Below, piece by piece: positions 25,052 through 33,834 of a stretch of 41,293 nt of DNA. The position numbers and the translations under genes were made by a program. Source of the stretch: Elusimicrobiota bacterium (GTDB lineage Bacteria; Elusimicrobiota; Elusimicrobia; UBA1565; UBA9628); the NCBI GenBank assembly GCA_016191335.1, contig JACPOW010000086.1, positions 1-41,293 on the forward strand. The letters are read 5' to 3'. The stretch's first letter is position 1; each line of letters opens with the position of its first letter. Under the pieces are notes generated by a model that was not told the origin of the DNA, did not search any database, and saw only the letters and a list, made by a program, of their open reading frames with translations.

Positions 25052-25080
25052 AGGATAGTCGTCCCCGCGGGCGGCGTCAA
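25052..25080 (-). promoter_or_regulatory. Promoter of the secreted coiled-coil protein gene
   Basis: Minus strand TTGACG (25075-25080), 17-base spacer, TATCCT (25052-25057), then six bases to GTG 25045. Leaderless start. Confidence 0.6.
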
Positions 25081-25084
25081 GGGC

Positions 25085-25113
25085 TTGGACGCCCCGTCGA
25101 TAAAGTGTAGAAT
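25085..25113 (+). promoter_or_regulatory. Promoter of the glgP-pcrA-gatCA operon
   Basis: TTGGAC (25085-25090), 17-base spacer, TAGAAT (25108-25113), then seven bases to ATG 25121. Its -35 is five bases from the -35 of the divergent promoter. Confidence 0.65.
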
Positions 25114-25120
25114 CATCGTT

Positions 25121-27265
25121 ATGGTTATCACCGACTCCTACAACGACTGGCAGCTCCCTCCCCGTCTCGCCCGCCTCAAGGACCTGGCTTACAACCTCTG
25201 GTGGAGCTGGCACCCCGAAGCCCGCGCCCTGTTCAAGGAGATAGACCTCACCCTTTGGGCGGAGACGCACCACAACCCCGTTTCCCTGATGCGCAGCGTC
25301 CCTCCGGCCCGCCTGGAGCAGCTGTCGGCCGATTCCGCGTTCCTGTCCCGCCTCGACGCGGTCATCGCCGCCTTCGACCGCTACATGACGACGGACCAGA
25401 CCTGGTTCGCCAAGAACCACCCCGACATGAAGGGCAAGAACATCGGCTACTTCTCGGCCGAGTTCGGCGTCCACAACTCGCTGAAGATCTACTCCGGCGG
25501 CCTCGGCATCCTGGCCGGCGACCATTGCAAGTCGGCCTCCGACCTGGGCGTGCCCCTCGTCGGCGTCGGCTTCATGTACCCCGAAGGCTACGTCGTCCAG
25601 AAGATGTCCTCCGACGGCTGGCAGCAGAACGTGTACGAGTCGGTCAACTGGGACGTCTCCCCGGTCCGCCCCGTGTTCGGCCCGTCGGGCGGGCGCATGC
25701 TGCTCGATATTCCCCTGGGCCGCGGAACTATTAAAGTCGCGGTGTGGAAGGTCCAGGTCGGCCGCGTGCCCCTGTTCCTGATGGACACGAACGTGGACGG
25801 CAACTCGCCGCTCGACCGCGAGATCTCCGGGCGCCTGTACGGCGGCGACCGCACGATGCGCCTGCGCCAGGAGATCATCCTCGGCATCGGCGGCGTTCGC
25901 GTCCTGCGCGCCCTCGGCGTGCACCCGGCGGTGTTCCACGCCAACGAGGGCCATTCCTCCTTCTTGTTCCTCGAGCTCGCGCGGGAGAAGGTCGCCGGCG
26001 GCACCTCCCTCGACGAGGCCCTGCGCCAGGTCGGGGAGAACGCCGTGTTCACGACCCACACGCCCGTCGAGGCCGGCCACGACGTGTTCGCCGAGGAGAT
26101 GATCGCGGAGTACTTCTCGTCCTACTGGCCCCAGCTCGGCGTGGACCGCGAGCGCTTCATGGATTTCGCGCGCGTCCCCGGCCACACCGGCTGGAACATG
26201 ACCGCGTTGTCGCTGAAGATCGCGGGACGGCGCAACGCGGTCAGCCGCCGCCACGGCCAGGTCTCCCGCGAGATGTGGAAGACCCTGTGGCCCTCCCTGC
26301 CGGAGAACGAGATCCCGATCGCGCACGTCACCAACGGCGTGCACCTGCCGACCTGGGTCAACCAGGAGCTCGGCGAGCTCTACGACCGCTACCTCGGGGC
26401 CGACTGGCGCGTGCGCCAGGACGACGAGGCCGTCTGGTCCAAGGTCGCGTCGATCCCCGACGAGGTCCTCTGGCTCCAGCACAACCGCAACAAGAGCGCG
26501 CTCCTGCAGCTGGCGCGCGCCCGCGCCCGCGCCCGCTGGATGAAGGAGAAGCACGACCCGGCCCAGGTGCTGGCCAGCGGCGCGCTGCTCGACCATCCCG
26601 CGCTCGTCATCGGCTTCGCCCGGCGCTTCGCCTCCTACAAGCGGGCGACTTTGATCCTGAGCGACCTGCCGCGCCTGAAGAAGATGCTGTTCGACCCGTG
26701 GCGCCCCGTCCAGCTCGTGTTCGCCGGCAAGGCGCACCCGGCCGACGACGGCGGCAAGGCCCTCATTCAACAGGTCTATCAGCTCGCGAAGAACCCCGAG
26801 TTCGGCGGCCGCATCGCCTTCATCGAGGACTACGACATGCACGTCGCGAGGTACCTGGTCCAGGGCGTCGATATGTGGCTCAACAACCCGTTGGCGCCCC
26901 TCGAGGCCTGCGGCACCTCCGGCGAGAAGGCCGGGGCCAACGGCGTGCCGAACTTCTCCGTGCTCGACGGCTGGTGGGAGGAAGGCTTCAACAACGGCAA
27001 CGGCTGGCCCATCGGCCAGGCCGGCGGCCGCGGAGCCGGGCCCGAGGCCGACAAGGCCGACGCCGACGACATCTATCGCACGCTCGAGGAGAAGATCGTG
27101 CCCCTGTACTACGACCGCGACGAGCACGGCATCCCCCGCGGCTGGGTCAAGGTCATGAAGGAGTCCATCCGCTCCGTGGCCTCGCAGTACGGCGCCGACC
27201 GCATGGTCAAGGATTACTGCAACATGCTGTACGCCCCGAAGCGGGAGGCCGTCGGCTCGCGCTGA
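25121..27265 (+). CDS. glgP: Alpha-glucan (glycogen/maltodextrin) phosphorylase, short form
   Basis: The 714-residue GT35 enzyme releases glucose-1-phosphate from alpha-1,4-glucan. It is the short TIGR02094 type with the N-terminal LKDLAYNLWWSWHPEARALF, then IGYFSAEFGVHNSLKIYSGG, FHANEGHSSFLFLE, HVTNGVHLPTWV, ARRFASYKRATL and the PLP region EACGTSGEKAGANG with the PLP lysine at K603. GVPNFSVLDGWWEEG follows. The start is ATG 25121, behind its promoter; the long frame upstream is antisense to the secreted protein gene. It heads a run of eight tightly packed genes, though it has no metabolic tie to gatCAB. Confidence 0.95.
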   Translation: MVITDSYNDWQLPPRLARLKDLAYNLWWSWHPEARALFKEIDLTLWAETHHNPVSLMRSVPPARLEQLSADSAFLSRLDAVIAAFDRYMTTDQTWFAKNHPDMKGKNIGYFSAEFGVHNSLKIYSGGLGILAGDHCKSASDLGVPLVGVGFMYPEGYVVQKMSSDGWQQNVYESVNWDVSPVRPVFGPSGGRMLLDIPLGRGTIKVAVWKVQVGRVPLFLMDTNVDGNSPLDREISGRLYGGDRTMRLRQEIILGIGGVRVLRALGVHPAVFHANEGHSSFLFLELAREKVAGGTSLDEALRQVGENAVFTTHTPVEAGHDVFAEEMIAEYFSSYWPQLGVDRERFMDFARVPGHTGWNMTALSLKIAGRRNAVSRRHGQVSREMWKTLWPSLPENEIPIAHVTNGVHLPTWVNQELGELYDRYLGADWRVRQDDEAVWSKVASIPDEVLWLQHNRNKSALLQLARARARARWMKEKHDPAQVLASGALLDHPALVIGFARRFASYKRATLILSDLPRLKKMLFDPWRPVQLVFAGKAHPADDGGKALIQQVYQLAKNPEFGGRIAFIEDYDMHVARYLVQGVDMWLNNPLAPLEACGTSGEKAGANGVPNFSVLDGWWEEGFNNGNGWPIGQAGGRGAGPEADKADADDIYRTLEEKIVPLYYDRDEHGIPRGWVKVMKESIRSVASQYGADRMVKDYCNMLYAPKREAVGSR

Positions 27266-27270
27266 CCCGC

Positions 27271-29448
27271 ATGGGCGTCGATCTCGACAAGCTCAACCCT
27301 GAGCAGAGGGCCGGGGCGACGCACCTGGACGGAGCCTTGCTCGTGCTCGCCGGCGCGGGCACGGGCAAGACCCGGGTCATCACCTACCGGATCGCGCGCC
27401 TCATCGAGACCGGGGTGCCCCCGGACCGCATCCTGGCGGTCACCTTCACGAACAAGGCCGCCGGGGAGATGCGCAAGCGCCTCGAGGAACTGGCGCCCGG
27501 CAAGGGCGCCCTGGTCTGGGCGTTCACCTTCCACTCCTTCTGCGCGAAGCTCGTCCGCATCCACCATCAGGAGCTGGGCCTGCCGCGCCATTTCACGATC
27601 TACGACCAGGGCGACCAGAAGAAGCTCGTGACCGAGGCGATGAAGGAGCTCGGCCTCGACGACCAGAAGTCGAAGGCGGGCCTGTTCGTCAACATCATCT
27701 CGCGCGCCAAGGACGACCTGCTCGACGCGGGCTCCTACGAGATCCACGCGATGTCCTCCATCGACCAGTCGAGGCAGACGGCGGCCAAGGTCTACAAGGT
27801 CTACGAGAACAAGCTCGGCAAGGCGGGGGCGCTCGACTTCGGCGACCTCCTGCTGAAGACCTGCCAGCTCCTGCGCGACCACCCGGAGGTCCGGGAGAAG
27901 TGGCAGAACCACTTCACGCACCTGCTGGTCGACGAGTACCAGGACACGAACCACGCCCAGTACATCCTCACGAAGACCCTCGCGGCGAAGCACAAGAACG
28001 TCTGCGTCGTCGGCGACGACGACCAGTCCATCTACTCCTGGCGCGGCGCCAACATCCGCAACATCCTCGAGTTCGAGCGGGATTTCCCCAACACGATGGT
28101 CGTGACCCTGGAGCAGAACTACCGGTCGACGGCGAGGATACTCGACGCCGCGGCCCTGGTGATCCACCACAACAAGACGCGCAAGTCCAAGAAGCTCTGG
28201 ACGCAGGCCCCTCCCGGCGACGAGGTCCGCGTCCAGGAGCTGCCCAACGAGCACGAGGAAGCGACCTACGTCGTGCGCCGCATCCAGGACGAGGTCCAAA
28301 ACGGCCGTTCCCTCAAGGACGTCGCCGTCTTCTACCGCACGAACGCCCAGTCCCGCTCCTTCGAGGAGGCCATGCGCCGCGCGCGCATGCCTTACAAGAT
28401 CGTCGGCGCCATGCGCTTCTACGAGCGCAAGGAGATCAAGGACGCGATGGCCTACGCGCGCGTCGTGGTCAACAAGCGCGACTCGGTGTCCCTCGACCGC
28501 GTCATCAACTGCCCGCCGCGCGGCCTCGGCGCCAAGAGCCTCGAGCTCGCCGAGAACTACGCCGCCGCGCACAACCTCTCCCTGTGGGACGCCTTCTGGG
28601 CGCACGGGCAGATCGACGGCCTCGGCGCGAAGGCCCACTCCGCCTTCAGCGACTTCACCCAGACGCTCGACAAGCTGCGCGAGACGACGGAATCCCTGCC
28701 CGCCGGGGGCGCCATGGCCCTCATCTTCGAGACGACCGGCTACTGGGCCTGGATCGAGTCCGAGATGGACACCGACCCCGAGGCCGCGGGACGCCTCGCC
28801 AACCTCCAGGAGCTCCTCAACGCCGTCAAGGAGTACGACGACAAGGAGAAGCAGGCGGGACGCACGAGCACCTTGGCCACCTATCTGGAGGAGGTCGCCC
28901 TGCAGACGGGCCTCGACGATTACGACGAGAACACCCCGGCCGTGACCTTGATGACGATCCACCTCGCCAAGGGCCTCGAATACCCCGTCGTGTTCCTGAC
29001 CGGGCTCGAGGAGGGCCTGTTCCCGATCGGCGGCGGCAACGCCACCCCCGAGGACCTCGAGGAGGAGCGGCGGCTGTGCTACGTCGGCATCACGCGCGCC
29101 CGCGAGCGCCTGTACATGACCTACGCCGCCACGCGCCGCCTGTTCGGCCAGGTCTACGCCAGCCTGCCCTCCCGCTTCATCATCGAGGCCAAGCTGTTCG
29201 GCTCGGCCGCCCGCGAAGCCTCGCCCGGCGGCGCCCAGGCGTTCGTCCGCCCCGCGGCGGCCGGCGCGGCGCCCTCCGCCCGCGCGACCGGCTTCAAGAA
29301 CGGCCAGCGCGTGAAGCACCCGCAGTTCGGCCGCGGGATCGTCGCCGAGATCTCCGGCGCCGGCGACACGATGAAGGTGACCGTGCGATTCGACGACGGC
29401 CGCGTGGCCAAGCTGCTGACGCGCTACGCGCCCCTGGAGCCCGCCTGA
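27271..29448 (+). CDS. pcrA: UvrD/PcrA-family 3'-5' DNA helicase
   Basis: The 725-residue superfamily 1 helicase acts in repair and clearing of replication forks. Motifs in order: LNPEQRAGA (Q), LAGAGTGKT (I), VTFTNKAAGEMRKR (Ia), LLVDEYQDTN (II), VGDDDQSIYSWRGA (III), LEQNYRST (IV), VTLMTIHLAKGLEYPVVFLTG (V) and RRLCYVGITRARERL (VI). The tail (NGQRVKHPQFGRGIVAEISG) is the DUF3553 tudor-like domain that binds RNA polymerase in PcrA. pcrA and uvrD are hard to tell apart here; the tail favours PcrA. Five bases separate it from glgP, and gatC follows without a gap. Confidence 0.95.
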   Translation: MGVDLDKLNPEQRAGATHLDGALLVLAGAGTGKTRVITYRIARLIETGVPPDRILAVTFTNKAAGEMRKRLEELAPGKGALVWAFTFHSFCAKLVRIHHQELGLPRHFTIYDQGDQKKLVTEAMKELGLDDQKSKAGLFVNIISRAKDDLLDAGSYEIHAMSSIDQSRQTAAKVYKVYENKLGKAGALDFGDLLLKTCQLLRDHPEVREKWQNHFTHLLVDEYQDTNHAQYILTKTLAAKHKNVCVVGDDDQSIYSWRGANIRNILEFERDFPNTMVVTLEQNYRSTARILDAAALVIHHNKTRKSKKLWTQAPPGDEVRVQELPNEHEEATYVVRRIQDEVQNGRSLKDVAVFYRTNAQSRSFEEAMRRARMPYKIVGAMRFYERKEIKDAMAYARVVVNKRDSVSLDRVINCPPRGLGAKSLELAENYAAAHNLSLWDAFWAHGQIDGLGAKAHSAFSDFTQTLDKLRETTESLPAGGAMALIFETTGYWAWIESEMDTDPEAAGRLANLQELLNAVKEYDDKEKQAGRTSTLATYLEEVALQTGLDDYDENTPAVTLMTIHLAKGLEYPVVFLTGLEEGLFPIGGGNATPEDLEEERRLCYVGITRARERLYMTYAATRRLFGQVYASLPSRFIIEAKLFGSAAREASPGGAQAFVRPAAAGAAPSARATGFKNGQRVKHPQFGRGIVAEISGAGDTMKVTVRFDDGRVAKLLTRYAPLEPA

Positions 29449-29736
29449 ATGAGCGTGTCCAACGACGAAGTGAAGAAGATCGCCAAGCTCGCGCGCCTGC
29501 GGCTGACCGACGCCGAGGTCGCCCTGTACGGGGGCCAGCTCTCCAAGATCCTCGACTCGATGGCGGAGCTCTCCAAGGCCGACACGAGCGGCGTGGCGCC
29601 GACGACCTCGGTCCTCGGCGCCGTCAACGTGATGCGCGACGACGAGCCCAAGCCCTTCGCGGACGCCGAGGCCCTGCTGGCCAACGCCCCGGAGCGCGAC
29701 GGCCCCTACTTCAAGGTGAGGAAGGTGATCGAATGA
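29449..29736 (+). CDS. gatC: Asp/Glu-tRNA amidotransferase subunit C
   Basis: The 95-residue GatC stabilises the GatCAB complex that turns Glu-tRNA-Gln (and Asp-tRNA-Asn) into Gln-tRNA-Gln (Asn-tRNA-Asn). Family features: EVKKIAKLARLRLTDAEV, LSKILDSMAELSKADTSGV, LRDDEP-type VMRDDEPKPF, and GPYFKVRKVIE at the end. Its ATG follows the helicase stop without a gap, and its end overlaps the next gene by four bases. Confidence 0.94.
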   Translation: MSVSNDEVKKIAKLARLRLTDAEVALYGGQLSKILDSMAELSKADTSGVAPTTSVLGAVNVMRDDEPKPFADAEALLANAPERDGPYFKVRKVIE

Positions 29737-30965
29737 GGACTTTGCTCGCCGCTCTCGTCCTCGCCGCTCCGCTCGCCGCCTCGGCGGCGGCCCCCGACGC
29801 GAAGGCCAAGCGCGCCCTCTCGGCCGCCAACCGCCTGTATCACAAGCTCGACCTCGCCGAGGCCTCCGCGCGCTTCGACGAGCTCCTCGAGACCGTGCCG
29901 GGCTGGAAGACGGCGGCCGGCTTCCGCGCCTCCTGCCGCTGGACGCTCGGCGACCTGTCCGGCGCCGCCGAGGACGCCAGGCTCGCGGCCAAGCTCAAGC
30001 CCAACGACGCGCAGTCCTACGCCGCGCGCGGCAAGGCCCGCCTCGTCCTCAAGGACCACGCCGGCGCGCTGTCCGACTTCCGCGCCTCCTCCGAGGCCGA
30101 CAACCGCTCGATCGAGGGACCGCTCGGGGAAGGCAGCGTGCTGTCGGCGATGGGCAAGACGCGCGAGGCCCTGCCGGCCCTGAACAAGGCCCTCAAGCTC
30201 GACCCGTCCTCCGCGTCCGCCCTGCTGATGCGCGGCTCGGTCAAGGACCGGCTGCGCGATTTCCGCGGCGCCGCCGACGACTACGGCGCCATCGTCGAGC
30301 TCAACCCGAAGTTCGCCTGGGCCCGCTACTACCGGGGCAAGGCCCTGCGCGAGCTCAAGGACTACCGCGGCGCCGACGCCGAGTTCTCCGCCTTCCTCGA
30401 GACCAACGACGAGCACGAGGGCTCCTTCTACCTGCGCTCCAACGTGCGCTTCCTCCTCGGCGACTACCGCGGCGCCGTCGCCGACCTGACCAAGGTGATC
30501 GCCCTGAACCCGCGCAAAGGCCTGGCCTACTCCAACCGCGGCCAGACGCGCGCCTTGCTCGGCGACAAGCCGGGAGCCGTCGCGGATCTCAGAAAGGCGC
30601 TCGAGCTCGACCCGCAGCGCCGCGACAAGATCCAGGCCGCCATCGCCGCGATCGAGTCCGACGCCGCCCCCGAACCGGAGCCGGAGCCCGAGCCCGCGGC
30701 CCCCGCTCCGGAGAAGCCCGCTCCCCGCCGCGCCCGCGCCGAGGACCGCGACGCCCCGTCCTTCGGCGACGACGGCCCCGCCGTCAGCATCGAGAAATCC
30801 GGCAAGGACGTGGCCCCCAAGCGCGTCAAGGCCCCGGAGTCCGACCTCGACGAGCTGCCGTCCAAGCCGGAAAAGCCCGACGCGACCCCCGCCCGCCGCG
30901 CCCGCAAGGGGACGGTGGAAGAGCGCCACAACGGCGAGGAAGAATCTCTCTTCATCGACAAGTAA
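29733..30965 (+). CDS. Secreted TPR-repeat protein
   Basis: The 410-residue protein has a signal peptide (MRTLLAALVLAAPLAASAAA), about eight tetratricopeptide repeats (about residues 25-300; e.g. LLMRGSVKDRLRDFRGAADD and LAYSNRGQTRALLGDKPGAV), and a charged, disordered C-terminal tail containing an EPEPEPEP run and many Lys/Arg/Asp. It is probably a periplasmic scaffold. It is wedged between gatC and gatA with a four-base overlap on one side and zero gap on the other, so it is translated with the amidotransferase though there is no obvious tie. Confidence 0.85.
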   Translation: MRTLLAALVLAAPLAASAAAPDAKAKRALSAANRLYHKLDLAEASARFDELLETVPGWKTAAGFRASCRWTLGDLSGAAEDARLAAKLKPNDAQSYAARGKARLVLKDHAGALSDFRASSEADNRSIEGPLGEGSVLSAMGKTREALPALNKALKLDPSSASALLMRGSVKDRLRDFRGAADDYGAIVELNPKFAWARYYRGKALRELKDYRGADAEFSAFLETNDEHEGSFYLRSNVRFLLGDYRGAVADLTKVIALNPRKGLAYSNRGQTRALLGDKPGAVADLRKALELDPQRRDKIQAAIAAIESDAAPEPEPEPEPAAPAPEKPAPRRARAEDRDAPSFGDDGPAVSIEKSGKDVAPKRVKAPESDLDELPSKPEKPDATPARRARKGTVEERHNGEEESLFIDK

Positions 30966-32417
30966 ATGGATATCACTGAAAAATCCGCCGCCCAGATCTC
31001 CGACGCCGTCCGCGGCGGGGAGGTCACGGCCGAGGCCGTCGCCGCCGCGCACTTCGAGCGAATCTCCAAGCTCGACGGCTCGATCAAGGCGTTCCTCGCG
31101 GTGACGAAGGACCGGGCGCTCGAGCAGGCGCGCGCCGTCGACTTGAAGCGCAAGAAGGGGGAGAAGCTCGGCGTTCTGGCGGGCGTCCCCGTCGCGTTGA
31201 AGGACAACATCCAGCTCAAGGGCGTCGAGACCACGTGCGCGTCGAAGATCCTGAAGGGCCACATCGCGGCGTACGATGCGACCGTCACGGAACGGCTGTT
31301 GCACGCGGACGCGGTGATCGTCGGCAAGACCAATCTCGACGAGTTCGCCATGGGCTCCTCCACCGAGAACTCCGCGTTCCAGAAGACCGCGAACCCGTGG
31401 GACCACGCCTGCGTCCCCGGCGGCTCCTCCGGCGGCTCGGCCGCGGCCGCGGCGGCGCGCCTGTGCTCCTTCTCGCTCGGCTCCGACACCGGCGGCTCCA
31501 TCCGCCAGCCCGCGGCGTTCTGCGGCGTCGTGGGGCTCAAGCCCACCTACGGCCTCGTCTCCCGCTTCGGCCTCGTGGCCTTCGCCTCCTCCCTCGACCA
31601 GATCGGGCCGTTCACCCGCACGGTCGGCGACGCGGAGCTGGCCCTGTCCGTCATCGGCGGCCACGACCCCAAGGACACGACCTCCGCGGTGAACGCGCCT
31701 CCGGCCCCGTCCCCGGCCCCCAAGGACCTCAAGGGCCTGCGCATCGGCCTGCCCAAGGAGTACTTCATCGACGGCCTCGACCCCGAGATCGAGAAGTCGG
31801 TGCGCGACGCCGTGGCCGCCCTCAAGTCCCTCGGCGCCGAGATCAAGGAGGTGAGCCTGCCGCACACGAAGTACGCGGTCGCGGCCTATTACATCATCGC
31901 CCCGTCCGAGGCGTCCTCCAACCTCGCGCGCTTCGACGGCATCCGCTACGGCTTCATCGACAAGGGCGCCACGAGCCTGCAGGAGGTCTACGAGATGACC
32001 CGCGGCGCCGGCTTCGGCTCCGAGGTCAAGCGCCGCATCATGCTCGGCACCTACGCGCTCTCCTCCGGCTACTATGACGCCTATTATTCGAAGGCCCAGC
32101 GCGTGCGCACCTTGATGGCGAACGATTTCAAGGAGGCGTTCAAGCAGGTGGACCTCATCGCCGGCCCCACCACGCCCACGCCGCCCTTCCGCTTCGGCGA
32201 GAAGACGAACGACCCGATCGCGATGTACCTGTCGGACATCTTCACCATCCCGTCCAACATGGCGGGCAACGCCAGCGTCTCGGTTCCTTGCGGGCTATCG
32301 AAGTCCGGTCTTCCCATAGGCCTCCAGCTCATCGGCGACGTTTTCCAGGAAAAGAAGCTCCTCTCCGCGGCGAAGGCCCTCGAGGCCGTGAAGCCGTTCG
32401 CGGTCCTGAAGGGATGA
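30966..32417 (+). CDS. gatA: Asp/Glu-tRNA amidotransferase subunit A
   Basis: The 483-residue amidase subunit frees ammonia from glutamine for GatB. The catalytic Lys-Ser-Ser triad is complete and at standard numbers: K79 ([12 protein letters not shown]), S154 ([10 protein letters not shown]) and S178 ([11 protein letters not shown]). Other family blocks are [19 protein letters not shown] and the late [17 protein letters not shown] 30966 abuts the TPR stop. Confidence 0.97.
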   Translation: MDITEKSAAQISDAVRGGEVTAEAVAAAHFERISKLDGSIKAFLAVTKDRALEQARAVDLKRKKGEKLGVLAGVPVALKDNIQLKGVETTCASKILKGHIAAYDATVTERLLHADAVIVGKTNLDEFAMGSSTENSAFQKTANPWDHACVPGGSSGGSAAAAAARLCSFSLGSDTGGSIRQPAAFCGVVGLKPTYGLVSRFGLVAFASSLDQIGPFTRTVGDAELALSVIGGHDPKDTTSAVNAPPAPSPAPKDLKGLRIGLPKEYFIDGLDPEIEKSVRDAVAALKSLGAEIKEVSLPHTKYAVAAYYIIAPSEASSNLARFDGIRYGFIDKGATSLQEVYEMTRGAGFGSEVKRRIMLGTYALSSGYYDAYYSKAQRVRTLMANDFKEAFKQVDLIAGPTTPTPPFRFGEKTNDPIAMYLSDIFTIPSNMAGNASVSVPCGLSKSGLPIGLQLIGDVFQEKKLLSAAKALEAVKPFAVLKG

Positions 32418-32827
32418 AAGAGGCGAAGGAGTACGCGGCGGGCGGCGTCGTCGAGAGGAACGGCAAGGTCCTGCTCGTGAAGGTGGCCAACCTCTCGGGC
32501 GAGGTCGTCTGGACCTTCCCGAAAGGACATCTGGAGAAGAAGGAGACCCCGCTCAAGGCCGCTTTGCGCGAGGTCGAGGAGGAGACGGGCTGGAAGTGCC
32601 GGAGCGTCGGCCCGCTCGCCTTGGTCCGCTACCGGTTCAATCGCAACGGCCGTCCCGTGGCCAAGAAGGTGCGCTGGTACCGGATGGAGCCGGTCGAGAA
32701 GACCGGGCGTCCGGACGAAGTCGAGATCATGAAGACGAAGTGGGTGGCGAAAAAAACAGCGGCAAAAAGACTTTCTTATCCGAGCGATCTGCGGTTGATT
32801 GCCCGCTATTTGAACTCGCCAATGTGA
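32414..32827 (+). CDS. Nudix hydrolase
   Basis: The 137-residue pyrophosphohydrolase has a full Nudix box ([23 protein letters not shown]). [12 protein letters not shown] and the short length fit Ap4A/dinucleotide-polyphosphate hydrolases (MutT/NUDT2 type), but substrate cannot be told. The start overlaps the gatA stop (ATGA). Base use becomes A/T-richer in the last ~80 bases, although the protein sequence there ([14 protein letters not shown]) still looks like a normal Nudix tail. Confidence 0.93.
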   Translation: MKEAKEYAAGGVVERNGKVLLVKVANLSGEVVWTFPKGHLEKKETPLKAALREVEEETGWKCRSVGPLALVRYRFNRNGRPVAKKVRWYRMEPVEKTGRPDEVEIMKTKWVAKKTAAKRLSYPSDLRLIARYLNSPM

Positions 32828-33834
32828 TGACAAAGAATATTCGAGTGCTGATTGATATGGCGTTGAAGAGCCCTGTATGGCGCGGAGTGTGGGCGGTTTG
32901 CGGCGTCCTAGTCATCGCAGGCTGCTTGAAGCCTCAGCCTGAAAGGCCGATCGAGATAAAGCTGGCCCTCGCCAAGCCTGGCATACAAGCCGGCGAGTAC
33001 CTATGGTATCGCGTCGAGATGAAGAACGTCGGGCGAAAACCTATTCCCGTCGAGGATTCATTCTGGTGTCGACAGGAATATTTTGGGCAGACCCAGGTGG
33101 AGATCATCGGCCCTGATGGCGAAAAAGTATTTGCCCGAAGGTTGCCGTGGGGGCGCCACCTGGAGCATAAATTTTGGACGAATGATTTCGGCGGCGACGG
33201 ACTATGCGCGCAAGAGTCTCGCCCGCCGACACGTCCCCTGCGGGGCGGAGAAACCTGGGTCGCCACCCCATCTAAGGTATCAGCTGTCCGCCCGCGCGAC
33301 CCTCATGTCCTCTTCGACCCCGGGGATGCTCGCGCTTTGCCGGAAACACCGAAGGGCTGGTCGCCGCAGCAGATCGAGGAGTTGAGGAAAAATTGGAAGG
33401 CGACGGTGGAGCAAAGCGGGTATTTGTACGGCGATCCGACGTTCCTCTCAACGTCGGCGGCCTCCGCAGTCGAACGTCTTCAGGGCTACCGCGTGCTCGA
33501 CGTTTATAGCTTCGACAAGCCGGGGAAGTATCGCATGCGCATGGTCTACTCACCGTTCGGGCGGCATGCAACCGTGAAAGGGGAAGAAAGCCGACTCAAT
33601 GCGAACGGCGAGACGATCGAAGACTATTTGACGCTTTGGGGTTGGCCTAAAGAGACGCGAGTTCTGGATTTCGAATCGAATTGGGTCGAGTTCGAGGTTT
33701 TCCGAGCCCCGTTTCCAAAGCATTTGTTTAACCGCAGCAAAGCTCAAACGCCTCAGCAAAAGAAACTTTCCGAGTGGCTTGAACGCCGAATGCGGGAGAG
33801 CGGCGGCTGGTCGGAACCGGCTCCTCGCAAATGA
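32827..33834 (+). CDS. Unrecognised lipoprotein (lower-GC pair, first gene)
   Basis: No family is recognised. The 335-residue protein has an N-terminal signal with lipobox VLVIAGC, giving a lipid-modified cysteine at residue 33. The first domain (about 35-120: LAKPGIQAGEYLWYRVEMKNVG) looks like an immunoglobulin-like beta-domain; later comes FDKPGKYRMRMVYSPFG, also strand-rich. ATG 32827 overlaps the Nudix stop (TGATG). Codon use is visibly richer in A and T than in the rest of the window. The next gene overlaps it by four bases, so the two act together, probably in the periplasm. Confidence 0.75.
   Translation: MTKNIRVLIDMALKSPVWRGVWAVCGVLVIAGCLKPQPERPIEIKLALAKPGIQAGEYLWYRVEMKNVGRKPIPVEDSFWCRQEYFGQTQVEIIGPDGEKVFARRLPWGRHLEHKFWTNDFGGDGLCAQESRPPTRPLRGGETWVATPSKVSAVRPRDPHVLFDPGDARALPETPKGWSPQQIEELRKNWKATVEQSGYLYGDPTFLSTSAASAVERLQGYRVLDVYSFDKPGKYRMRMVYSPFGRHATVKGEESRLNANGETIEDYLTLWGWPKETRVLDFESNWVEFEVFRAPFPKHLFNRSKAQTPQQKKLSEWLERRMRESGGWSEPAPRK

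Noticed and set aside
24374-25120. Long N-terminal extension of the glgP frame
   Set aside because: It runs antisense over a secreted protein gene, and a promoter with -10 seven bases before ATG 25121 defines the start.
30661-30730. EPEPEPEP run in the TPR gene as a tandem repeat element
   Set aside because: It is a low-complexity linker within a coding frame, not a DNA repeat element.
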